Notes: a model not told the origin generated them from the sequence alone. Shown: positions 43,269-52,249, counted from the stretch's first letter. The stretch is 64,000 nt of DNA from Streptomyces violaceorubidus (GCF_000717995.1 NZ_JODM01000002.1:124001-188000); one strand, 5' to 3'. Translations and numbers: made by a program.

Positions 43269-43862
43269 TCACCGCTGTCCCGGGATGCGTGCCAGCGCCC
43301 GCACCGCCGCCTCGGCCAGCGCCGGGTGGGCGAGCGCGTCGTTCAGCACCGGGGCGGCCCGGTCGTCGCCGAGGGTGCCGAGGCCCTCGACGCAGGCGAG
43401 CGCGACGCGCCGGTAGGGGTCGTGCGGGCGCAGCCGCCGCTCCAGCGTGGTGATCAGCGCGGGCACCGACTCGGCGGCCCGCAGCTCGACCAGCAGCCGC
43501 ACCGGGTGCAGCGCGTAGGCGACCCGCAGTTCGTTGGTGGCCAGGGCCGCCGCCGCGCGGGCGGTGCGCGGGTCGCCGAGGCGGGCCAGGGCGTGGGCGG
43601 CCGAGGCGCAGCGCGGCGGGTCCCGGTGGTTCAGCAGGAGCACGAGTGACTCGAAGGCCCGCCGGTCCCCCGCCACGCCCAGCCGGAAGGCGGCCAGTTC
43701 CCGGGCCCACAGCGGGTGTCCGGGTTCGGTGAGCACGGCGGCCAGCTCGTCGTGGTCCCCGCTCGCCACGAGCCGGTCGTACACCGCCCCTGCCTCCGGG
43801 GCACCCGAGGCCGCCGCCTCGGTCCGTAAGCGCTCCGTGAGCGATCGCAACTCTTCGTCCAT
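43269..43862 (-). CDS. HEAT-repeat protein
   Basis: A 197-residue all-helical protein with four to five HEAT/PBS-lyase-like repeats, for example LWARELAAFRLGVAGDRRAF, CASAAHALARLGDPRTARAA and RVALACVEGLGTLGDDRAAP. These are scaffold modules; the partner is unknown. TAACCT lies 7 nt before the ATG and no Shine-Dalgarno is seen, so it is probably leaderless. Confidence 0.88.
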   Translation of the reverse strand: MDEELRSLTERLRTEAAASGAPEAGAVYDRLVASGDHDELAAVLTEPGHPLWARELAAFRLGVAGDRRAFESLVLLLNHRDPPRCASAAHALARLGDPRTARAAAALATNELRVAYALHPVRLLVELRAAESVPALITTLERRLRPHDPYRRVALACVEGLGTLGDDRAAPVLNDALAHPALAEAAVRALARIPGQR

Positions 43863-44244
43863 GACACCGAGGTTAGGGGCGTCACACCGGGCGTGGGACC
43901 TACATCACGAACACCGGGGGCTGGCGCGCTCGTTACCCGCGGGTTAACCTCAGACGAGCGGGTCACCCACCCGCAGCAACTCCTCGCGGTGGTCTGGTGA
44001 CGCGTCCACCGGGAGGGCAGTCGGTCCGGTACCTCGGGTACCGCATCAGGACTCGGCCTCGGGACAGGGCCGGTCACAGGCCGCCGGGCGGGCGTGTACG
44101 CCCCCGCGACGGCACCGGGCGTGTGCGCCGTTCGAGCCCGGCAACACCCGCACTCCCTTCCTTCCTCATCCCACGCACCCGGTGCGCCGCGACGGCGCAC
44201 CCGGGCGTGCTCCCGTCGTCACCCCTCATTCCTGGAGTCCCGCG
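43863..44244. other. Intergenic/leader region upstream of the hydroxyacyl-CoA dehydrogenase gene, 382 bp
   Basis: No ORF is convincing. It holds a perfect palindrome ACCCGCGGGT (43935-43944), inside the wider GTTACCCGCGGGTTAAC. It also holds a nested stem: CAGAC (43951-43955) with GTCTG (43992-43996), enclosing the hairpin GCGGGT/ACCCGC (43958-43963 and 43969-43974). Both the leaderless promoter of the HEAT gene and the promoter of the dehydrogenase gene must be here. The structured part may be a transcribed leader, but I do not recognise it as a known riboswitch. Confidence 0.4.
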
Positions 44245-46050
44245 ATGGCCACTCCCCTGTCCGACACCCCTCTGTCCCCGCTCCGGAAGATCGCCGTCGT
44301 CGGCCTCGGCACGATGGGCACCGGCATCGCCGAGGTCCTGGCCGGGGCCGGCCGCGAGGTCGTCGGCATCGACGTCAGCGAGGCGCAGGCCGTCAAGGCG
44401 GTCGCCGCGCTGGAGTCCTCCACCGCCCGCGCCGTCGAGCGCGGCCGCCTGACGGAGCAGGAGCGCGCCGACGCCCTGGGCCGCGTCCGCACCTCCACCG
44501 ACCTGCGGGCGGCGGCCGACGCCGACCTGGTGATCGAGGTGGTCCCGGAGTCGTACGAGATCAAGCAGCGGGTCTTCCGGGAGCTGGACGGGATCGTGCG
44601 TCCCGAGGCGGTCCTGGCGACCGGTACCAACGCGCTGTCCGTCACGCGACTGGCCGCCGACTCCGCCCGCCCGGAACGGGTGCTCGGCCTGCACTTCTTC
44701 AACCCGGCGCCGGCCATGAAGCTGGTCGAGGTCGTCTCCTCGGTGCTGACCGCGCCGGCCGCCGTCACGGCCGTCACCGACCTGGCCCTGGACCTCGGCA
44801 AGGAGCCGGTCGCGGTCGGGGACCGGCCCGGTTTCGTCGCCGACGGCCTGCTGTTCGGCTACCTCAACCAGGCCGCCGCGATGTACGAGGCGAACTACGC
44901 CTCCCGCGAGGACATCGACGCCGCGATGCGCCTCGGCTGCGGGCTGCCGATGGGGCCGCTGGCCCTGCTCGACCTGGTGGGCGTGGACACCGCGCGCACG
45001 GTCCTGGAGGCCATGTACAGCGCCTCCCGGGACCGCCTGCACGCCCCCGCGCCGATCCTCCGGCAGCTCAGCGAGGCGGGCCTGACGGGGCGCAAGGCGG
45101 GCCGGGGCTTCTACACCTACGAGTCGCCCGGCAGCGCGGTCGTGGTGCCGGACGCGCTGACCCCGGGGACGGGCGGCGCGACGGTCGCCGGGCGGCCGGT
45201 GCGCGCGGTAGGCGTGGCCGGTTCGGGCACCATGGCGTCCGGCATCGCGGAGGTGTTCGCCAAGGCCGGGTACGCGGTGGTGCTGGCCGCCCGCAGCGCG
45301 GAGAAGGCGGCGGCGGCCAAGGCGCGGATCGGCAAGTCCCTGGCCCGGTCGGTCGACAGGGGGCGGACGACCGCCGAGGCGGCAGCCCGGACGCTGGAAC
45401 TGATCACGCCCACGGGCTCGTACGACGACTTCGCCGACGTCGACCTGGCCGTCGAGGCCGTCGCCGAGGACCTGGAGGTCAAGCGGCAGTTGTTCGCCGC
45501 GCTGGACAAGGTCTGCAAGCCCGGCGCCGTGCTGGCCACCACCACCTCCTCGCTGCCGGTCGTGGCCTGCGCCCGCGCCACCTCGCGCCCGCAGGACGTG
45601 ATCGGCATGCACTTCTTCAACCCGGCCCCGGCGATGAAGCTGGTCGAGGTGGTCCGCACCGTGCTGACCGCCGACGACGTGCACGCCACCGTCCACGAGG
45701 TCTGCGCCCAGGTGCGCAAGCACGCGGTGGACTGCGGCGACCGGGCCGGGTTCATCGTGAACGCGCTGCTGTTCCCGTACCTCAACAACGCGGTCAAGAT
45801 GGTGCAGGAGCACTACGCGACGCTCGACGACATCGACGCGGCGATGAAGCTCGGCGGCGGCTACCCGATGGGCCCCTTCGAACTGCTCGACGTGGTCGGG
45901 CTGGATGTGTCGCTGGCCATCGAGAAGGTCCTGCACCGCGAGTTCCGCGACCCGGGACTGGCCCCCGCCCCGCTCCTCGAGCACCTGGTGGCCGCGGGCT
46001 GCCTCGGCCGCAAGACGGGCCGCGGTTTCCGCGAGCATGCCCGCCGCTGA
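44245..46050 (+). CDS. Tandem-fused 3-hydroxyacyl-CoA dehydrogenase (3-hydroxybutyryl-CoA dehydrogenase type)
   Basis: A 601-residue protein made of two complete 3-hydroxybutyryl-CoA dehydrogenase modules (about 13-300 and 318-600). Each has a Rossmann motif (VVGLGTMGTGIAEVLAGAG; VAGSGTMASGIAEVFAKAG) and HFFNPAPAMKLVEVV with the catalytic His. The second module keeps the Ser (TTTSSLPVV) and the Asn (RAGFIVNALLFPYLNNA). The first has TGTNALSVT and RPGFVADGLLFGYLNQA, so those Ser and Asn are Asn and Asp. It would supply acetoacetyl-CoA reduction ahead of crotonyl-CoA for the neighbouring ethylmalonyl-CoA pathway. The start follows CTGGAGTCCCGCG. Confidence 0.92.
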   Translation: MATPLSDTPLSPLRKIAVVGLGTMGTGIAEVLAGAGREVVGIDVSEAQAVKAVAALESSTARAVERGRLTEQERADALGRVRTSTDLRAAADADLVIEVVPESYEIKQRVFRELDGIVRPEAVLATGTNALSVTRLAADSARPERVLGLHFFNPAPAMKLVEVVSSVLTAPAAVTAVTDLALDLGKEPVAVGDRPGFVADGLLFGYLNQAAAMYEANYASREDIDAAMRLGCGLPMGPLALLDLVGVDTARTVLEAMYSASRDRLHAPAPILRQLSEAGLTGRKAGRGFYTYESPGSAVVVPDALTPGTGGATVAGRPVRAVGVAGSGTMASGIAEVFAKAGYAVVLAARSAEKAAAAKARIGKSLARSVDRGRTTAEAAARTLELITPTGSYDDFADVDLAVEAVAEDLEVKRQLFAALDKVCKPGAVLATTTSSLPVVACARATSRPQDVIGMHFFNPAPAMKLVEVVRTVLTADDVHATVHEVCAQVRKHAVDCGDRAGFIVNALLFPYLNNAVKMVQEHYATLDDIDAAMKLGGGYPMGPFELLDVVGLDVSLAIEKVLHREFRDPGLAPAPLLEHLVAAGCLGRKTGRGFREHARR

Positions 46051-46106
46051 GCTGCCGGGCGGCCGACCACGGTCCGAGGAGGACTGGGGCGGACTGCTCG
46101 ATCCGG

Positions 46107-46147
46107 CCGGGTCTCCCCCGCCCTCCGCGGGTGGGGGGGAGACCCGG
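46107..46147. terminator. 13-bp hairpin between dehydrogenase and TetR genes
   Basis: CCGGGTCTCCCCC (46107-46119) pairs with GGGGGAGACCCGG (46135-46147) around a 15-nt loop, 56 bp after the dehydrogenase stop. It probably separates its transcript from the TetR gene. Confidence 0.7.
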
Positions 46148-46187
46148 TCACGCGCATGATTGCGCCCGCATGCAGTACGTTCGGGTC

Positions 46188-47003
46188 ATGTCCCAGCCCG
46201 CCAAGTCCTCACGTACCTCAGCCTCGTCCGACGCGCCGGAGAGCGCGGCCGGCAGCCGCGCCGCGGCCCAGCGGCTCAAAATGCGCCGGGAACTGGCGGC
46301 GGCGGCGATGGAGCTGTTCGCGGCCAAGGGGTACGAGGCGACCACCGTCGACGAGATCGCGGCCCGGGCCGGGGTCGCCCGCCGCACCTTCTTCCGCCAC
46401 TTCCGCTCCAAGGAAGAGGCGATCTTCCCGGACCACGACGACACCCTGGTGCGCGCCGAGGCGGTGCTCACCGCGGCGCCCGCGCACGAGCATCCGCTCG
46501 ACACGGTCTGCCGCGGCATCAAAGAGGTCATGAGGATGTACGCGGCCCAGCCGGAGATCTCGGTCGCCCGTTACAAGCTGACGCGCGAGGTGCCCACCCT
46601 GCGCGAGGCGGAGATCGCGTCGGTGGCCCGTTACGAGCGGCTGTTCACCCGCTATCTGCTCGGCCACTTCGACGAGCACGCGCACGACGACGACGCGGGC
46701 GACGACCCGCTGCTCGCGGAGGTCGCGGCGTCCGCCGTGGTCACCGCGCACAACCACGTGCTGCGGCGCTGGCTGCGGGCCGACGGGCAGGGCGACGTGG
46801 AGGCCGAGCTGGACCACGCCTTCGCCATCGTGCGCAGGACCTTCGGCACGGGCATCGGGGCGGGGCGCGGCACGGCCTCCGCCGGGCGGCCGGCCGCCTC
46901 CTCAGCCTCCGCGCGGGGCGAGGTGCTGGTGACGGTGGCGCGCACCGACGCGCCGCTGCACGAGGTCATGCGCGCCATCGAGCAGGCCCTCAAGGAGCGC
47001 TGA
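46188..47003 (+). CDS. TetR-family transcriptional regulator
   Basis: A 271-residue regulator. The N-terminal 30 residues are a Ser/Ala-rich lead-in. The HTH follows (MRRELAAAAMELFAAKGYEA, TTVDEIAARAGVARRTFFRH), then a helical ligand domain of about 150 residues (AAQPEISVARYKLTREVPTL). TACGTT lies 6 nt before ATG 46188 and there is no Shine-Dalgarno, so a leaderless start is preferred over the in-frame ATG at 46170. It sits directly upstream of ccr and is a good candidate regulator of the ethylmalonyl-CoA genes, analogous to the TetR protein CcrR of Methylobacterium. A perfect terminator follows. Confidence 0.9.
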   Translation: MSQPAKSSRTSASSDAPESAAGSRAAAQRLKMRRELAAAAMELFAAKGYEATTVDEIAARAGVARRTFFRHFRSKEEAIFPDHDDTLVRAEAVLTAAPAHEHPLDTVCRGIKEVMRMYAAQPEISVARYKLTREVPTLREAEIASVARYERLFTRYLLGHFDEHAHDDDAGDDPLLAEVAASAVVTAHNHVLRRWLRADGQGDVEAELDHAFAIVRRTFGTGIGAGRGTASAGRPAASSASARGEVLVTVARTDAPLHEVMRAIEQALKER

Positions 47004-47026
47004 CCGCCCCTTTCCGCCCTGTGACG

Positions 47027-47053
47027 ACGGCCACCCACCGGGTGGCCGTTTTT
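47027..47053 (+). terminator. Intrinsic terminator after the TetR gene
   Basis: ACGGCCACCC (47027-47036), a 3-nt loop, GGGTGGCCGT (47040-47049) and a run of five T. It is a textbook rho-independent terminator, rare in such GC-rich DNA, and it isolates the TetR transcript from ccr. Confidence 0.9.
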
Positions 47054-47168
47054 GCATGTCGGCGCCCCTTTTCCTCCCGCGGCGGGAGACGGTTCGATCG
47101 ATCATCGCTCATCTGTCGGGTAAAGATTTCATCTGAGATCAGTTTCTGGCACTCAGTGCCTTGCGGGG

Positions 47169-47183
47169 TGACACGCGGTGTCA
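47169..47183. promoter_or_regulatory. Perfect inverted repeat in the ccr promoter region
   Basis: TGACAC-GCG-GTGTCA (6-3-6) lies about 145 bp upstream of the ccr start codon, next to TCATACGTT that could act as a -10 region. Its size fits a TetR-family operator; the adjacent TetR gene is the obvious candidate binder. Confidence 0.45.
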
Positions 47184-47328
47184 TACGTTGAAGGTGTTCG
47201 GGCTGTCCCCGCACCTCATCCCCTGCGCGTCCGAACGCCTGCGTCACAGGCACCCACCCTCACCTCTGCACCACCGACGCAACCCTCAGCACCCCTCCCT
47301 CGGGGCGCTCACCGCCGGAGGCAACACC

Positions 47329-48672
47329 GTGACCGTGAAGGACATCCTGGACGCGATCCAGTCGCCCGACTCCACGCCGGCCGACATCGCCGCACTGCCG
47401 CTCCCCGAGTCGTACCGCGCGATCACCGTGCACAAGGACGAGACGGAGATGTTCGCGGGACTCGAGACCCGCGACAAGGACCCCCGCAAGTCGATCCACC
47501 TGGACGACGTGCCGGTGCCCGAGCTGGGTCCCTGCGAGGCCCTGGTGGCCGTCATGGCCTCCTCGGTCAACTACAACTCGGTGTGGACCTCGATCTTCGA
47601 GCCGCTGTCCACCTTCGGCTTCCTGGAGCGCTACGGCCGCACCAACGAGCTGGCCAAGCGGCACGACCTGCCGTACCACATCATCGGCTCCGACCTCGCG
47701 GGCGTCGTCCTGCGCACCGGCCCCGGCGTCAACGCCTGGCAGCCGGGCGACGAGGTCGTCGCGCACTGCCTCTCCGTCGAGCTGGAGTCGTCCGACGGGC
47801 ACAACGACACGATGCTCGACCCCGAGCAGCGCATCTGGGGCTTCGAGACCAACTTCGGCGGCCTCGCCGAGATCGCGCTGGTCAAGTCCAACCAGCTGAT
47901 GCCGAAGCCCGGCCACCTCAGCTGGGAGGAGGCCGCCGCTCCCGGCCTGGTCAACTCCACCGCGTACCGGCAGCTGGTCTCCCGCAACGGCGCCGGGATG
48001 AAGCAGGGCGACAACGTCCTCATCTGGGGCGCCAGCGGCGGCCTCGGCTCCTACGCCACCCAGTTCGCCCTGGCCGGCGGCGCCAACCCGATCTGCGTCG
48101 TCTCCTCGCCGCAGAAGGCGGAGATCTGCCGCGCGATGGGCGCCGAGGCGATCATCGACCGCAACGCCGAGGGCTACCGGTTCTGGAAGGACGAGAACAC
48201 CCAGGACCCCAAGGAGTGGAAGCGTTTCGGCAAGCGCATCCGCGAACTCACCGGCGGCGAGGACATCGACATCGTCTTCGAGCACCCCGGCCGGGAGACC
48301 TTCGGCGCCTCCGTCTTCGTCACCCGCAAGGGCGGCACCATCACCACCTGCGCCTCGACCTCGGGCTACATGCACGAGTACGACAACCGCTACCTGTGGA
48401 TGTCCCTGAAGCGCATCATCGGCTCCCACTTCGCCAACTACCGCGAGGCCTGGGAGGCCAACCGCCTCATCGCCAAGGGCAGGATCCACCCGACGCTGTC
48501 CAAGGTGTACTCGCTGGAGGACACCGGCCAGGCCGCCTACGACGTGCACCGCAACCTCCACCAGGGCAAGGTCGGCGTGCTGTGCCTGGCTCCCGAGGAG
48601 GGACTGGGCGTGCGCGACCAGGACAAGCGCGCCCAGCACCTCGACGCCATCAACCGCTTCCGGAACATCTGA
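47329..48672 (+). CDS. ccr: Crotonyl-CoA carboxylase/reductase
   Basis: A 447-residue medium-chain reductase that reductively carboxylates crotonyl-CoA with NADPH and CO2 to (2S)-ethylmalonyl-CoA, which feeds the ethylmalonyl-CoA pathway and polyketide extender units. The NADPH motif is WGASGGLGSYATQFALAGGA (about residue 232). CO2-pocket residues known from this family are present: Asn in SSVNYNSVW, Phe-Glu in WGFETNFGGLA, His in RIIGSHFANYREA. Length and sequence match Streptomyces primary-metabolism Ccr. It starts at GTG 47329 behind CCGGAGGCAACACC. It heads an operon with the mutase gene 10 bp downstream. Confidence 0.97.
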   Translation: MTVKDILDAIQSPDSTPADIAALPLPESYRAITVHKDETEMFAGLETRDKDPRKSIHLDDVPVPELGPCEALVAVMASSVNYNSVWTSIFEPLSTFGFLERYGRTNELAKRHDLPYHIIGSDLAGVVLRTGPGVNAWQPGDEVVAHCLSVELESSDGHNDTMLDPEQRIWGFETNFGGLAEIALVKSNQLMPKPGHLSWEEAAAPGLVNSTAYRQLVSRNGAGMKQGDNVLIWGASGGLGSYATQFALAGGANPICVVSSPQKAEICRAMGAEAIIDRNAEGYRFWKDENTQDPKEWKRFGKRIRELTGGEDIDIVFEHPGRETFGASVFVTRKGGTITTCASTSGYMHEYDNRYLWMSLKRIIGSHFANYREAWEANRLIAKGRIHPTLSKVYSLEDTGQAAYDVHRNLHQGKVGVLCLAPEEGLGVRDQDKRAQHLDAINRFRNI

Positions 48673-48682
48673 GGAGCGCCAC

Positions 48683-50710
48683 GTGACTGAGCGTCAGAAG
48701 GACCGGCCGTGGCTCATGCGGACCTACGCCGGTCACTCCACGGCCGAGGCGTCCAACGAGCTGTACCGGCGCAACCTCGCCAAGGGCCAGACGGGTCTGT
48801 CGGTCGCCTTCGACCTGCCGACCCAGACCGGGTACGACTCCGACCACGTCCTCGCCCGCGGCGAGGTCGGCCGGGTCGGCGTGCCGGTCGCGCACCTCGG
48901 TGACATGCGCCGGCTGTTCCAGGACATCCCCCTGGAGCAGATGAACACCTCGATGACCATCAACGCCACGGCCATGTGGCTGCTGGCGCTCTACCAGGTC
49001 GTCGCGGAGGAGCAGGGTGCGGACCTCACCAAGCTCCAGGGCACGACCCAGAACGACATCGTCAAGGAGTACCTGTCCCGGGGCACGCACGTCTTCCCGC
49101 CGGGGCCGTCGCTCCGCCTGACGACGGACATGATCGCGTACACGGTCTCCCACCTGCCGAAGTGGAACCCGATCAACATCTGCAGCTACCACCTGCAGGA
49201 GGCGGGCGCCACGCCGGTGCAGGAGATCGCGTACGCGATGTCCACCGCGATCGCCGTCCTCGACGCCGTGCGCGACAGCGGCCAGGTGCCCCAGGAGCGC
49301 ATGGGCGACGTGGTCGGCCGCATCTCCTTCTTCGTCAACGCGGGCGTCCGCTTCGTCGAGGAGATGTGCAAGATGCGCGCCTTCGGCCGCATCTGGGACC
49401 GCGTCACCCGCGAGCGGTACGGCATCGAGAACCCCAAGCACCGCCGCTTCCGCTACGGCGTCCAGGTCAACTCCCTGGGCCTGACCGAGGCGCAGCCGGA
49501 GAACAACGTCCAGCGGATCGTCCTGGAGATGCTGGCCGTGACCCTCTCCAAGGACGCACGCGCGCGTGCCGTGCAGCTGCCGGCCTGGAACGAGGCGCTC
49601 GGCCTGCCGCGCCCCTGGGACCAGCAGTGGTCGCTGCGCATCCAGCAGGTGCTGGCGCACGAGAGCGACCTGCTGGAGTACGAGGACATCTTCGAGGGTT
49701 CGAAGGTGATCGAGGCGAAGGTCGAGGAGCTGGTCGAGGCGGCCTTCGCGGAGATCGGGCGCATCCAGGAGATGGGCGGCGCGATGGCCGCCGTGGAGTC
49801 CGGCTACCTCAAGTCCCAGCTGGTCGCCTCGCACGCCGAGCGACGGGCCAGGATCGAGTCCGGCGAGGAGAAGATCATCGGTGTCAACGCCTTCGAGGGC
49901 ACCGAGCCGAACCCGCTGACCGCCGACCTGGACACCGCGATCCAGACGGTCGACCCGGCGGTGGAGGCCCGCGTCGTCGCCGCGCTCCAGAACTGGCGCG
50001 ACACCCGCTACCAGCCGCCCTTCAACCACCCGCGCCCCTGCAAGGCCCTGGAGAAGCTGAAGGAGGCCGCGCGCGGCACCGGCAACCTCATGGAGGCCAC
50101 CCTGGAGTGCGCCCGGGCCGGCGCCACGACCGGCGAGTGGGCCGGGGCGCTGCGCGAGGTGTTCGGCGAGTTCCGGGCACCGACCGGGGTGTCCTCGGCT
50201 CCGGTCGCGGTCACCGCGGAGGAGGGCTCGGCCCTCTCGGAGGTGCGCCGCAAGGTGGAGCTGACGGCGAAGGAGATGGGCGTCGGCAAGCTCCGCTTCC
50301 TGGTCGGCAAGCCCGGCCTCGACGGCCACTCCAACGGCGCCGAGCAGATCGCGGTGCGCGCCCGCGACGCCGGGTTCGAGGTGGTCTACCAGGGCATCCG
50401 GCTCACCCCGGAGCAGATCGTGGACGCCGCGCTCGCCGAGGACGTGCACGCGGTGGGCCTGTCCATCCTGTCCGGCTCGCACGCGCAACTGGTGCCGGAC
50501 GTGCTCGAACGGCTCCGTGTGGCCGGTGCCACGGACATACCGGTGATCGCCGGTGGCATCATCCCGAACGGTGACGCCGAGGAACTGCGGGCCGCGGGAG
50601 TGGCCGCGGTCTTCACCCCGAAGGACTTCGACATCACCGGCATCATCGGACGGATCGTCGACGAGATCCGGAACGCGAACAAGCTCGACCCCCTGGAGGT
50701 CCCCGCATGA
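48683..50710 (+). CDS. meaA: B12-dependent ethylmalonyl-CoA mutase (MeaA)
   Basis: A 675-residue adenosylcobalamin-dependent acyl-CoA mutase that converts ethylmalonyl-CoA to methylsuccinyl-CoA. The substrate barrel has GLSVAFDLPTQTGYDSDH and RRLFQDIPLEQMNTSMTINA; the C-terminal cobalamin domain has the base-off motif GKPGLDGHSNGAEQIAVRAR (His about residue 547) and LSILSGSHAQLVPDVLERLR. Both domains are in one chain, unlike two-subunit methylmalonyl-CoA mutases. It starts at GTG 48683 after GAGGAGCGCCAC. Its stop overlaps the mcl start (ATGA). Confidence 0.96.
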   Translation: MTERQKDRPWLMRTYAGHSTAEASNELYRRNLAKGQTGLSVAFDLPTQTGYDSDHVLARGEVGRVGVPVAHLGDMRRLFQDIPLEQMNTSMTINATAMWLLALYQVVAEEQGADLTKLQGTTQNDIVKEYLSRGTHVFPPGPSLRLTTDMIAYTVSHLPKWNPINICSYHLQEAGATPVQEIAYAMSTAIAVLDAVRDSGQVPQERMGDVVGRISFFVNAGVRFVEEMCKMRAFGRIWDRVTRERYGIENPKHRRFRYGVQVNSLGLTEAQPENNVQRIVLEMLAVTLSKDARARAVQLPAWNEALGLPRPWDQQWSLRIQQVLAHESDLLEYEDIFEGSKVIEAKVEELVEAAFAEIGRIQEMGGAMAAVESGYLKSQLVASHAERRARIESGEEKIIGVNAFEGTEPNPLTADLDTAIQTVDPAVEARVVAALQNWRDTRYQPPFNHPRPCKALEKLKEAARGTGNLMEATLECARAGATTGEWAGALREVFGEFRAPTGVSSAPVAVTAEEGSALSEVRRKVELTAKEMGVGKLRFLVGKPGLDGHSNGAEQIAVRARDAGFEVVYQGIRLTPEQIVDAALAEDVHAVGLSILSGSHAQLVPDVLERLRVAGATDIPVIAGGIIPNGDAEELRAAGVAAVFTPKDFDITGIIGRIVDEIRNANKLDPLEVPA

Positions 50711-51726
50711 CCACGGTCAACCGCCCGCCCGTCTCCCACCACCACCCTCAGACGGCGTCCCTGCGGGACGGCACCTCTCGTCTCCGCCCCCGGCGTTCCT
50801 GCCTGGCGGTCCCGGGAAGCAACCCCCGCTTCCTGGAGAAGGCCCAGGGCCTCCCCGCCGACCAGGTCTTCCTCGACCTGGAGGACGCCTGCGCGCCGCT
50901 CGCCAAGCCCGAGGCGCGGCACACCATCGTCAAGTTCCTCAACGAGGGCGACTGGACCGGCAAGACCCGCGTCGTGCGCGTCAACGACTGGACGACCGAG
51001 TGGACGTACCGCGACGTCGTGACGGTGGTGGAGGGCGCCGGCCCGAACCTGGACTGCATCATGCTGCCGAAGGTCCAGAACGCCCAGCAGGTCGTGGCGC
51101 TCGACCTCCTCCTCACCCAGATCGAGAAGACGATGGGCTTCGAGGTCGGCCGGATCGGCATCGAGGCGCAGATCGAGAACGCGCAGGGCCTCAACAACGT
51201 CAACGAGATCGCCCAGGCGAGCCCGCGCGTGGAGACCATCATCTTCGGCCCGGCCGACTTCATGGCCTCCATCAACATGAAGTCCCTGGTCGTGGGCGAG
51301 CAGCCGCCCGGCTACCCGGCGGACGCCTACCACTACATCCTGATGAAGATCCTGATGGCCGCCCGCGCCAACAACCTCCAGGCCATCGACGGCCCCTACC
51401 TCCAGATCCGCAACGTCGACGGCTACCGCGAGGTCGCGCAGCGCGCCGCCGCCCTCGGCTTCGACGGCAAGTGGGTGCTGCACCCGGGCCAGGTCGAGGC
51501 GTCCAACGAGATCTTCTCGCCCTCCCAGGAGGACTACGACCACGCCGAGCTGATCCTGGACGCGTACGACTACTACACCTCCGAGGCGGGCGGCAAGAAG
51601 GGCTCCGCGATGCTCGGCGACGAGATGATCGACGAGGCCAGCCGCAAGATGGCCCTGGTCGTCTCCGGCAAGGGGCGGGCGGCCGGCATGCGGCGCACCA
51701 GCACGTTCGAGATCCCGGAGGGCTGA
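50707..51726 (+). CDS. mcl: HpcH/HpaI-CitE family lyase, beta-methylmalyl-CoA/malyl-CoA lyase
   Basis: A 339-residue TIM-barrel C-C lyase. By context it cleaves beta-methylmalyl-CoA into glyoxylate and propionyl-CoA in the ethylmalonyl-CoA pathway. Motifs include RRSCLAVPGSNPRFLEKAQG, QVFLDLEDACAP (metal-binding Glu/Asp), MGFEVGRIGIEAQIENAQGL and TIIFGPADFMASINM. It overlaps meaA by 4 bp and is followed 5 bp later by the MaoC gene. Confidence 0.95.
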   Translation: MTTVNRPPVSHHHPQTASLRDGTSRLRPRRSCLAVPGSNPRFLEKAQGLPADQVFLDLEDACAPLAKPEARHTIVKFLNEGDWTGKTRVVRVNDWTTEWTYRDVVTVVEGAGPNLDCIMLPKVQNAQQVVALDLLLTQIEKTMGFEVGRIGIEAQIENAQGLNNVNEIAQASPRVETIIFGPADFMASINMKSLVVGEQPPGYPADAYHYILMKILMAARANNLQAIDGPYLQIRNVDGYREVAQRAAALGFDGKWVLHPGQVEASNEIFSPSQEDYDHAELILDAYDYYTSEAGGKKGSAMLGDEMIDEASRKMALVVSGKGRAAGMRRTSTFEIPEG

Positions 51727-51731
51727 GGGCG

Positions 51732-52244
51732 ATGCAGTTCGGACGCACCTACGAGGAGTTCGAGGTCGGGGCGACGTACAAGCACTGGCCCGGGAAGACG
51801 GTCACGGAGTACGACGACCACCTGTTCTGCCTCCTCACCATGAACCACCACCCGCTCCACATGGATAGCAACTACGCCGAGAAGACGACGGACTTCGGCA
51901 AGAACGTGGTGGTGGGCAACTACGTCTACTCGCTCCTGCTCGGCATGTCCGTCCCGGACGTCTCCGGCAAGGCGATCGCCAACCTGGAGATCGAGTCGCT
52001 CAAGCACGTGGCGCCGACCTTCCACGGCGACACGATCTACGGCCAGACCACCGTGCTCGACAAGTGGCCCTCGAAGTCGAAGAACGACCGCGGCATCGTC
52101 CACGTCGAGACCAAGGGCTACAAGCAGGACGGCACCCTCGTCTGCGTCTTCCGCCGCAAGGTGATGGTGCCGACCGAGACGTACGTCAAGGAGCGCGGCG
52201 GCGAGCAGCCGGGCCGCCCCGAGCTGAAGGAACAGGGGAAGTAG
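51732..52244 (+). CDS. mch: MaoC-family mesaconyl-CoA hydratase
   Basis: A 170-residue hot-dog-fold hydratase: MQFGRTYEEFEVGATYKHWP, TMNHHPLHMDSNYAEKTTDF (hydratase-2-like Asp/His region), VVVGNYVYSLLLGMSVPDVS and SLKHVAPTFHGDTIYGQTTV. By position it hydrates mesaconyl-C1-CoA to beta-methylmalyl-CoA. Rhodobacter Mch is a longer two-domain protein, so this single-domain form probably acts as a dimer. GAGGGCG precedes the ATG. Confidence 0.92.
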   Translation: MQFGRTYEEFEVGATYKHWPGKTVTEYDDHLFCLLTMNHHPLHMDSNYAEKTTDFGKNVVVGNYVYSLLLGMSVPDVSGKAIANLEIESLKHVAPTFHGDTIYGQTTVLDKWPSKSKNDRGIVHVETKGYKQDGTLVCVFRRKVMVPTETYVKERGGEQPGRPELKEQGK

Positions 52245-52249
52245 ACAAG

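Larger units (their letters stand above)
47004..47328. other. TetR-ccr intergenic region, 325 bp
   Basis: It contains the TetR terminator, an A/T-richer block at about 47090-47150 that is likely the ccr promoter region, and two small inverted repeats (GGCAC-TCA-GTGCC at 47148-47160 and TGACAC-GCG-GTGTCA at 47169-47183). No ORF is credible. Confidence 0.5.

Noticed and set aside
43863..44244. Cobalamin, SAM or c-di-AMP riboswitch
   Set aside because: The conserved boxes of these classes that I know were not found; only generic stems are present.
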